Part shown: one piece after another, positions 1-6,182 of the stretch | Numbering within the stretch: position 1 is the first letter of the stretch | How the letters are laid out: the number at the start of each line of letters is the position of its first letter | Assembly (NCBI GenBank): GCA_029263275.1 | Contig: JAJCXU010000671.1 | Location: 1-6,377, forward strand | From: Ilumatobacter sp. | GTDB taxonomy: Bacteria; Actinomycetota; Acidimicrobiia; Acidimicrobiales; Ilumatobacteraceae | Reading direction: 5' to 3' | DNA length: 6,377 nucleotides | Translations under genes and position numbers: made by a program | Notes under the pieces: model-generated | What the model was told of the DNA's origin: nothing | The model's database searches: none | What the model saw: the letters and a program-made list of their open reading frames with translations, nothing else

Positions 1-701
1 ACTGGTTCGAAGGACTCGAGGGTGATCTTGGCCATCTGGATCAGTGCGTCGTGCCGCCGTTGGGCAGCGGTGCGAGTCTCGTCGTCTGCGGGCTGCGACA
101 GTGCTCGGATTGCTTCGTTGAGGAGTTGGTAGCCCTCGGGATCGAGGGTGCCATCGAGACGCCCAACGCCATCGAGCAGTTTCGAGAGGTGGACTGAGCG
201 CTGGTCGAACCGCTCTTGAGCGGAGGAAGCCTCATGGTCGGGGTCGACCTGCATGCGCCAGGTGTCCAAGAGGAGGCCGAGATCTTTGGCCGGCAGCGTG
301 GTCGCCCACCCGAGCAGCATGGATTCGTCACGGGCGAACTCGTCGGCGATGGACGGCGCCCAAGATTCGGTCAGCAGCCGGAGGCCCGTCTCGGCGAGGT
401 CGCCAGCACGGAACGCGTTGTGCACGAGTGGCATCTCGATGATTCGTTTCGCGAGCGAGATGGTGAGCGTGCAGTGTCCATAGCTCTCACGAGTGGTCGT
501 GCAGAGCCACGCCGCAGGAGACCGATGACCCTCGGAGTAGAACGCGCCCCGGTCGACCATTGATCGGACCTCGTCGAGCTGTGCGGCGCGTGCCTGGCGG
601 AGCAAGCGGATGCTGGCATCGACGGCGGAGGTCGAGTCGCTCGCGGCAGCGAGTTCGGCGGCGCACGCTTCGAGCTCCAAGACCTCCATGGGTTCCACCA
701 T
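1..701 (-). CDS. DUF222 / 13E12-repeat family protein, N-terminal part (runs off left edge)
   Basis: The minus strand is open from an ATG at 701 to the window edge, giving 233 codons with no stop. An in-frame TGA at 714-716 closes the frame upstream. A second ATG at 689 (residue 5) has a weak GGTGG before it and may be the true start. The N-terminal half is helical (residues about 6-50, ELEACAAELAAA then a Leu/Arg/Ala helix). It is followed by SPAAWL (61-66), and then by the DUF222 hallmark LDPEGYQLLNEAI (187-199) with RTAAQRRHDAL (210-220). Family members are common, often multicopy, actinobacterial proteins that usually end in an HNH nuclease domain. That part would lie to the left and cannot be seen. 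The molecular role of DUF222 is not established. The gene is co-oriented with the IS3 element that ends about 11 bp before its start, so its native promoter has probably been displaced. Confidence 0.88.
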   Translation of the reverse strand, partial: MVEPMEVLELEACAAELAAASDSTSAVDASIRLLRQARAAQLDEVRSMVDRGAFYSEGHRSPAAWLCTTTRESYGHCTLTISLAKRIIEMPLVHNAFRAGDLAETGLRLLTESWAPSIADEFARDESMLLGWATTLPAKDLGLLLDTWRMQVDPDHEASSAQERFDQRSVHLSKLLDGVGRLDGTLDPEGYQLLNEAIRALSQPADDETRTAAQRRHDALIQMAKITLESFEP

Positions 702-740
702 AGAGATGCACTGTCACAGAGTTAGCTGGGCCGGAGCCTG

Positions 741-1778
741 TCAAGAGGTGTGAGGCAGGTTTTTGTCGGGTTGGTTGATCCAGGTGATATCGGGGATTGT
801 TGGCGCTGCGGGTCGTTTGCGGAAGCGGTGAGGGTTCGAGCTGTAGGCGTGGTCGAGGGTGTTCTGACGTGCAGCACGAATTCGGTGGTGGCGGCCGGCG
901 TGGACGTCGGCGGGTGTGTGGTAGTCGATGCCTGAGTGGCGGTGATGCTCGTTGTAGTGGTCGAAGAATCCGTCGATGAACGTGCGGGCGTCAGCGAGGC
1001 TGGCGAAGCGTTCCGGGAAGCGCGGTGAGTGCTTCAACGTCTTGAACTGGGACTCGGAAAACGGATTGTCGTTCGAGACGTGGGGCCGTGAGAGGCTGCG
1101 GGTGACACCGAGGTCGGCGAGCAGCAACGCCACTGTTTTCGATGTCATCACTGGTCCGTTGTCGGAGTGCAGGTGCAGTTGGCCCCGGTTGATGTGCTGC
1201 TCGGTGCAAGCGGCGTCGATGAGTTCTTCAGCGAGTTTGCCGGACTCGTTCGGCGCAACGACCCACGCGACAGCAAGGCGGGAGTAGATGTCGATGATGA
1301 CGTAGCAGTGGAACCAGTTCCATTTGTGCGGCCCGGCGAGTTTGGTGATGTCCCAGGACCACACCTGGTTTGGTCCGTCAGCCATCAACTCAGGTTTCTT
1401 GCGGGCGGGATGGCGGGCTTGGCGGCGTCGTTCGCGGACTTGGTGATGATCACGCAGAATCCGATACATGGTCGAGATCGACGCAAGGTAGGTGCCTTCG
1501 TCGAGCAGTGTCGCCCACACTTGGGCGGGTGCGTGGTCGCAGAATCGTTCGGAGTTCAACACGGCGAGCACGCGGTCTCGTTCGGTGTCGCTGATTGCTC
1601 GATGCGACGGTGGTCGCGGTGAGGGCGGGCCGTGCAACGCAGGCCGGCGTTGCCGGTAGTGGGTGGCGCGAGACCGCCCGAGGGCGGTGCAGGCCCGGCT
1701 CCTCGAGATATTCGCCGCGACGAGTTCATCGACAGCGGTGTCGAGGATCAGGTCGACGTGTCGTCGGTGTCCGCGCTC
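741..1778 (-). CDS. IS3-family transposase OrfB (DD(35)E integrase core)
   Basis: This is the catalytic half of the transposase, an RNase H-fold integrase core that cuts and joins the element ends. The frame opens after a TAA at 1779-1781 and ends with TGA at 741-743. A TTG at 1637 would give 298 residues. The 47 codons upstream of it (DELVAANISR, then CTALGRSRATHYRQRR) are also family-like, so the protein really begins further up, through a frameshift from orfA or restart near the CTGA overlap at 1748-1751. Counting from the TTG, the triad is D96 (WSWDIT), D159 (HSDNG) and E195 (NPFSESQFKT), with exactly 35 residues between the last two. HTH_21-like sequence precedes the core. The HRHSGIDYHTPADVH block (232-246) and the WINQP tail are typical of this IS3 branch. 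It is complete and apparently intact. Confidence 0.93.
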   Translation of the reverse strand, partial: ERGHRRHVDLILDTAVDELVAANISRSRACTALGRSRATHYRQRRPALHGPPSPRPPSHRAISDTERDRVLAVLNSERFCDHAPAQVWATLLDEGTYLASISTMYRILRDHHQVRERRRQARHPARKKPELMADGPNQVWSWDITKLAGPHKWNWFHCYVIIDIYSRLAVAWVVAPNESGKLAEELIDAACTEQHINRGQLHLHSDNGPVMTSKTVALLLADLGVTRSLSRPHVSNDNPFSESQFKTLKHSPRFPERFASLADARTFIDGFFDHYNEHHRHSGIDYHTPADVHAGRHHRIRAARQNTLDHAYSSNPHRFRKRPAAPTIPDITWINQPDKNLPHTS

Positions 1779-2179
1779 TTAGAGAGCTCGCCCAAGAGCG
1801 CCTGCACTTTTCCCTGGACCTCGATGATCGTCTCAGCCTTCGCGAGCTTCTTCTTCAATCGTTCGTTCTCGGCACGCAACTGGGCCATCTCGGTACGTGT
1901 TGCGGCGCCTCGCCCGCCGTCGGCGGTGCGGCCCTCTTTCACCACGAGAAGTCCCTCGCGATCTTGACGACGCCAGTCCGACAGCAACGACGAGTAGAGG
2001 CCCTCGCGACGCAACAGTTCGGACCGTTCGCGAGGCTCACTGCAACGAGCATGCGCCGCGAGGATCGACAGCTTGTACTCATGAGTGAACACCCGACGCT
2101 GCGAACGTGTCTTCTTCGACTTGGCTGTCTCATCGCCACCAGTCTTGCCGACCCGCACCGCACTCGTCTTCGCCACCAC
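1748..2179 (-). CDS. IS3-family transposase OrfA (HTH and leucine zipper)
   Basis: This 143-residue protein provides DNA binding for the IS. A basic N-terminus (1-28) is followed by an HTH_Tnp_1-type domain (about 29-75; FTHEYKLSIL, LLRREGLYSSLLSDWRRQ). A coiled coil/leucine zipper follows (about 98-132; MAQLRAENERLKKKLAKAE, then IIEVQGKVQALLGEL). The start is a GTG at 2179 or the adjacent GTG at 2176. A strong Shine-Dalgarno GGAGG (2184-2188) lies 4 and 7 nt away respectively, which favours 2176. It overlaps the open part of the orfB frame by 31 nt (1748-1778), orfB being in -1. In IS3 elements OrfA alone also acts as a repressor, and the OrfAB fusion is the transposase. Confidence 0.92.
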   Translation of the reverse strand: MVAKTSAVRVGKTGGDETAKSKKTRSQRRVFTHEYKLSILAAHARCSEPRERSELLRREGLYSSLLSDWRRQDREGLLVVKEGRTADGGRGAATRTEMAQLRAENERLKKKLAKAETIIEVQGKVQALLGELSKSADTDDTST

Positions 2180-2183
2180 AAAT

Positions 2184-2188
2184 CCTCC
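2184..2188 (-). promoter_or_regulatory. Shine-Dalgarno site of IS3 orfA
   Basis: GGAGG on the minus strand sits 7 nt before the GTG at 2176 and 4 nt before the GTG at 2179. It is the clearest ribosome binding site in the window and fixes the orfA start to this GTG pair. Confidence 0.75.
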
Positions 2189-2228
2189 AATCAGTCAGAC
2201 ACCAAAGTTGTCTCACCGATCATGGACA

Positions 2229-2445
2229 CAAAGGGACGCGTCGACCCGCGCCGGCGAGTCACTCAGCACCTGGTCAACCACGGCGAACCCTCCGTGGCAG
2301 AGGCTCTTCGACGGCTCTCTTGGTCGAGCGATATCGAGCGCCCGCTCGTGATCAGATTGCCGGATCTCGCGTGGGTGGACGGTGGTTCAGGCTCGTCGAT
2401 ATGCGCTGCCTCGTCGCTGGTCGGTGGGCGGGTGTTGGCGAGTCG
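2229..2445. other. Gene-free stretch between IS3 and small hypothetical gene
   Basis: I see no convincing gene, RNA or terminator here. Open frames on both strands are low-quality and Arg/Ser/Pro-rich, as expected of GC-rich shadow frames. A plus-strand frame beginning at the ATG at 2223 overlaps the proposed IS end and encodes nothing recognisable. Confidence 0.5.
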
Positions 2446-2814
2446 TCAGGCGTCGATGTCGGCGGCGACACCACGAGCGAGCGTGGTGAGGCGTCGGCGG
2501 TACACCGGCACGGGGGGCGTGTCGAACTTGAATCCCTTGGGTGAGAGTTCGAGCACCTCTGCCCATTCTGCTCGTCGCGCCGCTGCAGCCCGACTCCGGC
2601 CGGGCGCTGCCCGGGCGAGGAACGCAACGAGCCCGGCGCGTAGTCGCGTGATCACCTGCTGGATCTCCTCGGCGGTGTCGGCGGTCTTGGCGGCCATGAT
2701 CTCTTCGGAGTGCTCGGAGGCCTTGCGCTCCACCATCAACTGGTACGAGTGAACAACCCGACCAAGCACGCCCAGCAACGTCTGCAATCCTCGCGGACCC
2801 GGGCTTGATTGCAT
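2446..2814 (-). CDS. Small hypothetical protein, unrecognised
   Basis: I do not recognise this 122-residue product. From about residue 27 onward the codons show the strong G/C third-position bias of a real actinobacterial gene. The protein there is a plausible helical, charged chain: MVERKASEHSEEIMAAK, then ADTAEEIQQVITRLRAGL, an Ala/Arg-rich segment, and a conserved-looking C-terminus with ELSPKGFKFDTPPVPVYRR. No signal peptide, transmembrane segment or catalytic motif is visible. The frame stays open up to 2982, but the extra 56 residues are Arg/Ser/Thr-rich and look like non-coding translation, so I use the ATG at 2814. The ATG at 2733 is an alternative if only the biased part is coding. 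No Shine-Dalgarno is seen. It sits alone between the IS and the MBL gene, so its job cannot be inferred. It may be a remnant. Confidence 0.5.
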   Translation of the reverse strand: MQSSPGPRGLQTLLGVLGRVVHSYQLMVERKASEHSEEIMAAKTADTAEEIQQVITRLRAGLVAFLARAAPGRSRAAAARRAEWAEVLELSPKGFKFDTPPVPVYRRRLTTLARGVAADIDA

Positions 2815-2830
2815 GAGATCGCCCGATCTC
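2815..2830. promoter_or_regulatory. Perfect palindrome abutting a putative start codon
   Basis: Two 7-bp arms, GAGATCG and CGATCTC, are separated by CC. The palindrome lies immediately upstream (minus strand) of the ATG at 2814. It could be an operator of the small hypothetical gene or an mRNA hairpin masking its start. It could also be chance. No -10/-35 pair could be placed with confidence. Confidence 0.3.
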
Positions 2831-3006
2831 GCCGCACGACTGTTCCGACGCCTCGAACTCTCAGCGGTTGTCGGTCGATCGCTCGGGGTATGGAACACCA
2901 CGTTCCGGCGCGTTGTCGCCACGATGGCGGCTTGACGAAATCGGCTCGAAATCAGCGACTGAGCGAACGGTCGTGCGCGCAAGATGAGTGATCGGGCCCC
3001 TCGTTC
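2831..3006. other. Intergenic stretch downstream of MBL gene
   Basis: This stretch lies between the MBL-fold gene stop (3007) and the palindrome before the small hypothetical gene. I see no credible gene, no T-run terminator and no recognisable promoter. GGGGCCC at 2995-3000 is the only local symmetry. Confidence 0.4.
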
Positions 3007-3828
3007 TCAGATGCTGATCGTGGTGAGATCATCGCCGATGATGATCTCACCGTCGTAGTGGTCCGCAGCGCGGGCGATCCATTCCGGATACTGCTCCGGC
3101 GTGGGCGCTGGGACCATGTGGGTGAGCGCAAGCCGTTGCGCCCCGGCGCGGCTGGCCGTCTGAGCGGCATCGATCACGGTCGAGTGGTAGTCGAGGATGT
3201 CCTGGATCATCTCGTTCGGGATCATCTCGACGATGTCTCGACGGATGACGGTCTGCACGTAGACGTCGGCGCCGCGAGCGAGTTCGTCGACGCCGGCGCA
3301 GGGGATCGTGTCGCCGACCAGTGCAGCGCTCGCTCCGTCGTGTTCCAGTCGGAAGCCGATGGTCGGCTTGACCGGTGAGTGCTCGGTGGCGGCGGTGGTG
3401 ATCGACACGTCACCTACAGTGAACGAGTCGCCGGGTTCGAGTTCGGTGACCTGGACCTCGGGAGGTGCAGTCAACACGTCGTGATGGGCAATCCGGTACC
3501 CGATGTCGGGTTCGAGCGCGTGGATCTGGCGTTCGACGAACTGAGCGGTACCGACGGGGCCGTAGACCTGAAGGCGTACCTTTCCTTGGGTCATCACCCA
3601 GTGGGTCGTGATGACGTCGTTGAGGGCGCACACGTGATCGCTGTGGAGATGGGTGATGAGCACAGCGGCGAGGAACCCCGGCAACGAGTCGGCGCCCGCC
3701 ATTCGCATGACGACTCCTCTCCCGGCATCGACGAGGATGTGGGTGTCGCCAGCTTTGACAAGAGTCGAAGGCCCGGCCCGGTTGGCGTCGGGCAGGGGCG
3801 AGCCTGTTCCGGTGAGAACGATGTCCAT
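3007..3828 (-). CDS. RNase Z-like metallo-beta-lactamase-fold hydrolase (Rv2407-like)
   Basis: This 273-residue cytoplasmic protein has a complete MBL fold. It shows an N-terminal GTGSPLPDANRAGPSTLV strand-loop, then the zinc-binding THLHSDH (H60, H62, D64, H65), H150 in TEHSPV, D173 in GDT and H237 in LTHMVP. The segments DIGYRIAHH (108-116), KPTIGFR (154-160) and DYHSTV (213-218) match the actinobacterial group of Mycobacterium Rv2407, usually annotated ribonuclease Z (tRNA 3' processing, COG1234). There is no obvious long exosite arm as in ElaC-type RNase Z, and it is cotranscribed with an AraC regulator. A different hydrolytic substrate (ester, sulfate or lactone) is therefore equally possible. 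It starts at ATG 3828, 27 bp after the regulator's stop. AGAGGA lies about 12 nt upstream, a rather long spacing. No T-tract terminator follows. The fold is certain; the substrate is not. Confidence 0.93.
   Translation of the reverse strand: MDIVLTGTGSPLPDANRAGPSTLVKAGDTHILVDAGRGVVMRMAGADSLPGFLAAVLITHLHSDHVCALNDVITTHWVMTQGKVRLQVYGPVGTAQFVERQIHALEPDIGYRIAHHDVLTAPPEVQVTELEPGDSFTVGDVSITTAATEHSPVKPTIGFRLEHDGASAALVGDTIPCAGVDELARGADVYVQTVIRRDIVEMIPNEMIQDILDYHSTVIDAAQTASRAGAQRLALTHMVPAPTPEQYPEWIARAADHYDGEIIIGDDLTTISI
3022..3051 (-). other. 12-bp inverted repeat inside 3' end of MBL gene
   Basis: GGTGAGATCATC (3022-3033) and its exact complement GATGATCTCACC (3040-3051) flank a 6-nt loop, ending 13 bp before the stop codon. 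The RNA would form a stable hairpin, perhaps serving mRNA end formation or stability. No U-run follows. The repeat encodes the C-terminal GEIIIGDDLTT, so it may be partly constrained by protein sequence. Confidence 0.45.
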
Positions 3829-3855
3829 GGTGAGTTGTGTTCCTCTCGTGGTCTT

Positions 3856-4869
3856 CTATCGGTCGGGCGGTGCGCCGACTGCCTCAGCTGGGCCGCGTGA
3901 GTCGGCCGAGATCCTGGCGGTCCGTTCACGGAATTCCGAGGGCGGGCAGCCCCGAGCGCGCCGAAAGGCCGCTGAGAATGAGTAGGGCGTCGAGTATCCG
4001 ACTTGTGCAGCGATCGCTTTGACCGGCAGCTCGCCGTGGACGAGCAGGCGGGCGGCGTGGTCCATTCGGATGTGCTCGACGATGGCGCCCGGACCGTTCC
4101 CGTGATAGCGCGCGACCATGCGGTGCAGCGTTGCCCGAGAGACGCTGAGGTGAGCCGCCAGCGACTCGACCGACCAGTTGCGGCCGGGTTCTCGCCGGAC
4201 GGCTTCCCACAGCCGCGCGAGGTGGCGCTCGTCGTCGCTCAGTGAGGGAGGGCCTGCGAGCAATGCTTCAAGCTGGATCCGCAAGATGATCGCGTACAGC
4301 GTAAACGGCTCGGTCGGTACCGAAGGGCCCAACGAATTCGGGTCGCGGTTCAGTTGCGCCCCGAACCGGTTGAGGAACTCATCCAACGGATCGCGACCGT
4401 GCGAGGCCCCCGAGACGACGCTCATCGCTGTGGGTAATTCGCCGAGAATTCCCAGCACAGGCGCAGCGAACCGTTGCAGGTCCTGGCCATCCAGCACGAA
4501 CGGGCCCATCTCCCGGAATCGTCGCCACGGCTCGATCTCGGCGAGTCGGACGGTGACGAGCCGCCAAGGCTCGTCTGCCCACTGGTGCCGGGGCGTATGG
4601 GCCGGGCACACGGCAACCGTCCCGGGTACCAGGTCGTGCTCCCGGCCGCCGAGGAGCAACCGACCCCTCCCCTCGACGGTCGCAAGGACGAGGTGCGTAC
4701 GAGGATCCGGGCCAGGCCAGTCGAACCCGGCGACCAGTGAACTCAGGGCTACCTGAGTGACTCCCACGCTGACGAGTGCCTCGGCTCGCCGGTCGAACAA
4801 CGGCACGACATCGTCGCGGCAGCCCCCGGGGATGGTGACGGTCGGCCCTGACGGGCGCTGGGATGCCAT
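3856..4869 (-). CDS. AraC-family transcriptional regulator
   Basis: This 337-residue regulator has an N-terminal cupin-like sensor domain and a C-terminal double HTH. The sensor spans about residues 35-115, with the strand run HLVLATVEGRGRLLLGGREH, then GTVAVCPAHTPRHQW and a WRLVTVRL strand. The DNA-binding domain has a first HTH at 232-257 (WSVESLAAHLSVSRATLHRM). The second HTH is at 281-314 (LPVKAIAAQVGYSTPYSFSAAF), followed by the family signature G.PPSEFR (307-314). Length and domain order are standard for the family. The ligand is unknown; the cupin suggests a small metabolite. The start is ATG 4869, with no Shine-Dalgarno. A TANNNT -10-like box lies 7 nt upstream, so a leaderless mRNA is likely. 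It is first in an operon with the MBL gene and divergent from the lipoprotein gene, which makes those two its natural targets. Confidence 0.95.
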   Translation of the reverse strand: MASQRPSGPTVTIPGGCRDDVVPLFDRRAEALVSVGVTQVALSSLVAGFDWPGPDPRTHLVLATVEGRGRLLLGGREHDLVPGTVAVCPAHTPRHQWADEPWRLVTVRLAEIEPWRRFREMGPFVLDGQDLQRFAAPVLGILGELPTAMSVVSGASHGRDPLDEFLNRFGAQLNRDPNSLGPSVPTEPFTLYAIILRIQLEALLAGPPSLSDDERHLARLWEAVRREPGRNWSVESLAAHLSVSRATLHRMVARYHGNGPGAIVEHIRMDHAARLLVHGELPVKAIAAQVGYSTPYSFSAAFRRARGCPPSEFRERTARISADSRGPAEAVGAPPDR

Positions 4870-4959
4870 CGGGCCATGCTAGGAGTGTCGGTACTGCGGG
4901 TATCCGGACGTTGAGACGAATTCGCATGCACTTGAGGTGGCAACGCATGGAGTTCTCGG
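4870..4959. promoter_or_regulatory. Divergent promoter region, araC-type regulator / lipoprotein
   Basis: This 90-bp spacer between two divergently transcribed genes must hold both promoters. On the minus strand, TAGCAT (complement of 4876-4881) fits an actinobacterial TANNNT -10, with initiation at the regulator's own ATG (4869). No good -35 is visible. Toward the lipoprotein gene lies a 21-bp direct repeat, listed separately. Confidence 0.6.
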
Positions 4960-4964
4960 TTGGG
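4923..4964 (+). promoter_or_regulatory. Pair of 21-bp direct repeats, candidate AraC-type operator
   Basis: CGCATGCACTT (4923-4933) recurs as CGCATGGAGTT (4944-4954), exactly 21 bp apart, with 9 of 11 bases identical. Each copy is followed by a GGT(T)GG element, GGTGG at 4936-4940 and GGTTGG at 4958-4963. Two-turn spacing of direct repeats is typical of AraC-family half-sites, and the regulator gene is adjacent. The second copy overlaps the TTG candidate start of the lipoprotein. If the site is real, the ATG at 4984 is the better start. Confidence 0.4.
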
Positions 4965-6162
4965 GCCAGGCATCGTGGCCCCCATGGACGAGGATGGCGA
5001 TCTTGGTGAGACGAACAGAGCTCCGCGCGACGGGCGAGCTGCGTGGCGCATTGCGTGCTCATCGCGGGTAGCGATGGTGTTGTTTGTAACAGTTGCCGTG
5101 GCCCTCGGCGCCTGCGGCGCAAGCAGCGACGACACGGCCGAGGAGAGCGCGCCGGTCACCGTGGTCCGCACCACTCCCGCAACCACGCCGACGACCGTCC
5201 CCACCGACGAGCCCGTGCTCACGACCGGCCCAACCAAGGAACCCGAGTCCACGACGGCCTCGACAAACGGACCCGAATCGACGACCACGATCACGGTTCC
5301 GGCGACTCCCAGCGAGATCGTGATCACCGCACCCGGCCTCTACCCGGAGGGCCTCACCTACGATCCTGTCAACGACCGCTTCATCGTCGGCTCGCTGCTC
5401 GGTGGCCAACTCCTGGCCGTCAGCGACGACGGTTCGATCACCGCGGTCGCCGAGAGTCCGGGCTCCAATCTCACCGGTGTCGAGGCCGACGCGGCACGGA
5501 ACCGACTGCTCGTTGCGGTGACCGGCTTGCCCTTCGGGACGGCGCAGCTCTCGGTCCACGATCTCACATCCGGCGAGCAGTTGGAACTGGTCGACTTCGC
5601 TTCCGTGCAACCCGACGACCGACGCTTTGCGAACGGCATCGCCGTCGATGATGTCGGGAACATTTACGTGACCGACACCGGTGCCGGCGTGATCTATGTG
5701 GTCGATTCATCCTTCGCGCCCTCCGTCTTCGCGGAGAACGCAGCGTTCGAGCCTGACCGGACCGGTCCGACCGCGTCCGGGCTCAACGGCATCGTCCACG
5801 TCGACGGCGTCCTCATCGTCGGTCACGCCCCGACCGGCCAGCTCTTCCGAGTGCCGCTGTCCGATCCGAGCCAGGCCACGGTGCTCCCCACCGGTGTCGA
5901 CGGGATGCGGATCGACGGTCTGCACGTCAGCGACGACGGTTCGACACTCGCCGTGGTGTCGAACTTCGGATCGATTCATCTGTTCGAGTCGACCGACGGC
6001 TGGTCGACGGTGGCGGAGGTCGGTCGGTTCGACGTCGGCGATTCGTTCCCGACAAGCGTGACCGACCGGGACGGCACCTTCTTCGTCTTGCTCTCGCACC
6101 AGAACCAGATATCAGACCCACCGGTCGAGGTGTTCGAGATCGTCCCGGTCCTGGTCGACTGA
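4960..6162 (+). CDS. Secreted lipoprotein with SMP-30/NHL-like beta-propeller
   Basis: A signal peptide precedes a lipobox, VALGAC, with Cys52 as the lipidated residue (hydrophobic core MVLFVTVAVALG, 39-50). The protein would therefore be anchored outside the membrane. Residues 53-118 form a Thr/Pro/Ser/Glu linker with an imperfect repeat (PTKEPESTTA / STNGPESTTT). From about 120 the chain shows propeller strands of the SMP-30/gluconolactonase/NHL type: GLYPEGLTYDPVNDRFIVGS, NGIAVDDVGNIYVTDTGAG, LNGIVHVDGVLIVGHAPTGQ and DGLHVSDDGSTLAVVSNFGS. A lactonase or sugar-binding role is possible, but no metal site can be proven by eye. Start options are TTG 4960 (GGAG 7 nt upstream), GTG 4975 and ATG 4984. 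ATG 4984 gives a 43-residue leader up to the residue before the Cys. The Thr-rich lipoprotein linker is common in Acidimicrobiia. It is divergent from the AraC-type regulator. Confidence 0.88.
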   Translation: MGPGIVAPMDEDGDLGETNRAPRDGRAAWRIACSSRVAMVLFVTVAVALGACGASSDDTAEESAPVTVVRTTPATTPTTVPTDEPVLTTGPTKEPESTTASTNGPESTTTITVPATPSEIVITAPGLYPEGLTYDPVNDRFIVGSLLGGQLLAVSDDGSITAVAESPGSNLTGVEADAARNRLLVAVTGLPFGTAQLSVHDLTSGEQLELVDFASVQPDDRRFANGIAVDDVGNIYVTDTGAGVIYVVDSSFAPSVFAENAAFEPDRTGPTASGLNGIVHVDGVLIVGHAPTGQLFRVPLSDPSQATVLPTGVDGMRIDGLHVSDDGSTLAVVSNFGSIHLFESTDGWSTVAEVGRFDVGDSFPTSVTDRDGTFFVLLSHQNQISDPPVEVFEIVPVLVD

Positions 6163-6181
6163 GCTGTTAGAGACGATCTCG
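6135..6181 (+). terminator. Possible stem-loop around the lipoprotein stop codon
   Basis: CGAGATCGTC (6135-6144) pairs perfectly with GACGATCTCG (6172-6181) over 10 bp, with a 27-nt loop that contains the TGA stop (6160-6162). There is no T-run after it, so a classic intrinsic terminator is not supported. It could attenuate read-through into the next gene or stabilise the mRNA end. Confidence 0.3.
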
Positions 6182-6182
6182 T

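Larger units (their letters stand above)
712..2228 (-). mobile_element. IS3-family insertion sequence (boundaries approximate)
   Basis: Two consecutive minus-strand frames, orfA and orfB in relative frame -1, have the classic IS3 arrangement: an HTH/leucine-zipper protein, then a DD(35)E integrase core. The ends proposed here start TGTC at 712 and finish GACA at 2228. They place 29 bp beyond the orfB stop and 49 bp before the orfA start, which is usual for the family and gives about 1.5 kb. The inverted repeat is weak: inward from each end, only TGTC and a GA at positions 8-9 match. No convincing 3-4 bp target duplication is visible (GCAC on the left, CAAA on the right). The presence of the element is near certain, but its exact ends are not. 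Both ORFs are intact. Confidence 0.75.

Noticed and set aside
216..563. Plus-strand open frame opposite the DUF222 gene
   Set aside because: The minus strand encodes a recognisable DUF222 protein over the whole stretch. The plus frame has no family features.
711..719. CTGTCACAG palindrome near the DUF222 start
   Set aside because: It has only 4-bp arms and overlaps the proposed IS end. It is too short to call an operator.
1595..2752. Long plus-strand open frame (385 codons) through the IS and the following spacer
   Set aside because: It runs antisense to orfA and the start of orfB, is Arg/Ser/Ala-rich, has no recognisable domain and is explained as a GC-rich shadow frame.
2815..2982. N-terminal extension of the small hypothetical gene
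   Set aside because: The frame is open, but the residues are Arg/Ser/Thr-rich without codon bias, and no Shine-Dalgarno precedes the ATG at 2982.
4379..5122. Minus-strand open frame (247 codons) over the AraC regulator and the divergent promoter
   Set aside because: It is a shadow of the AraC gene in another frame and crosses the promoter region. It is Arg/Pro-rich with no domain.
5220..5290. Short repeats in the lipoprotein linker as a possible DNA repeat array
   Set aside because: They are protein-level low complexity (Thr/Pro/Glu/Ser) in a secreted linker and too degenerate for a repeat array.
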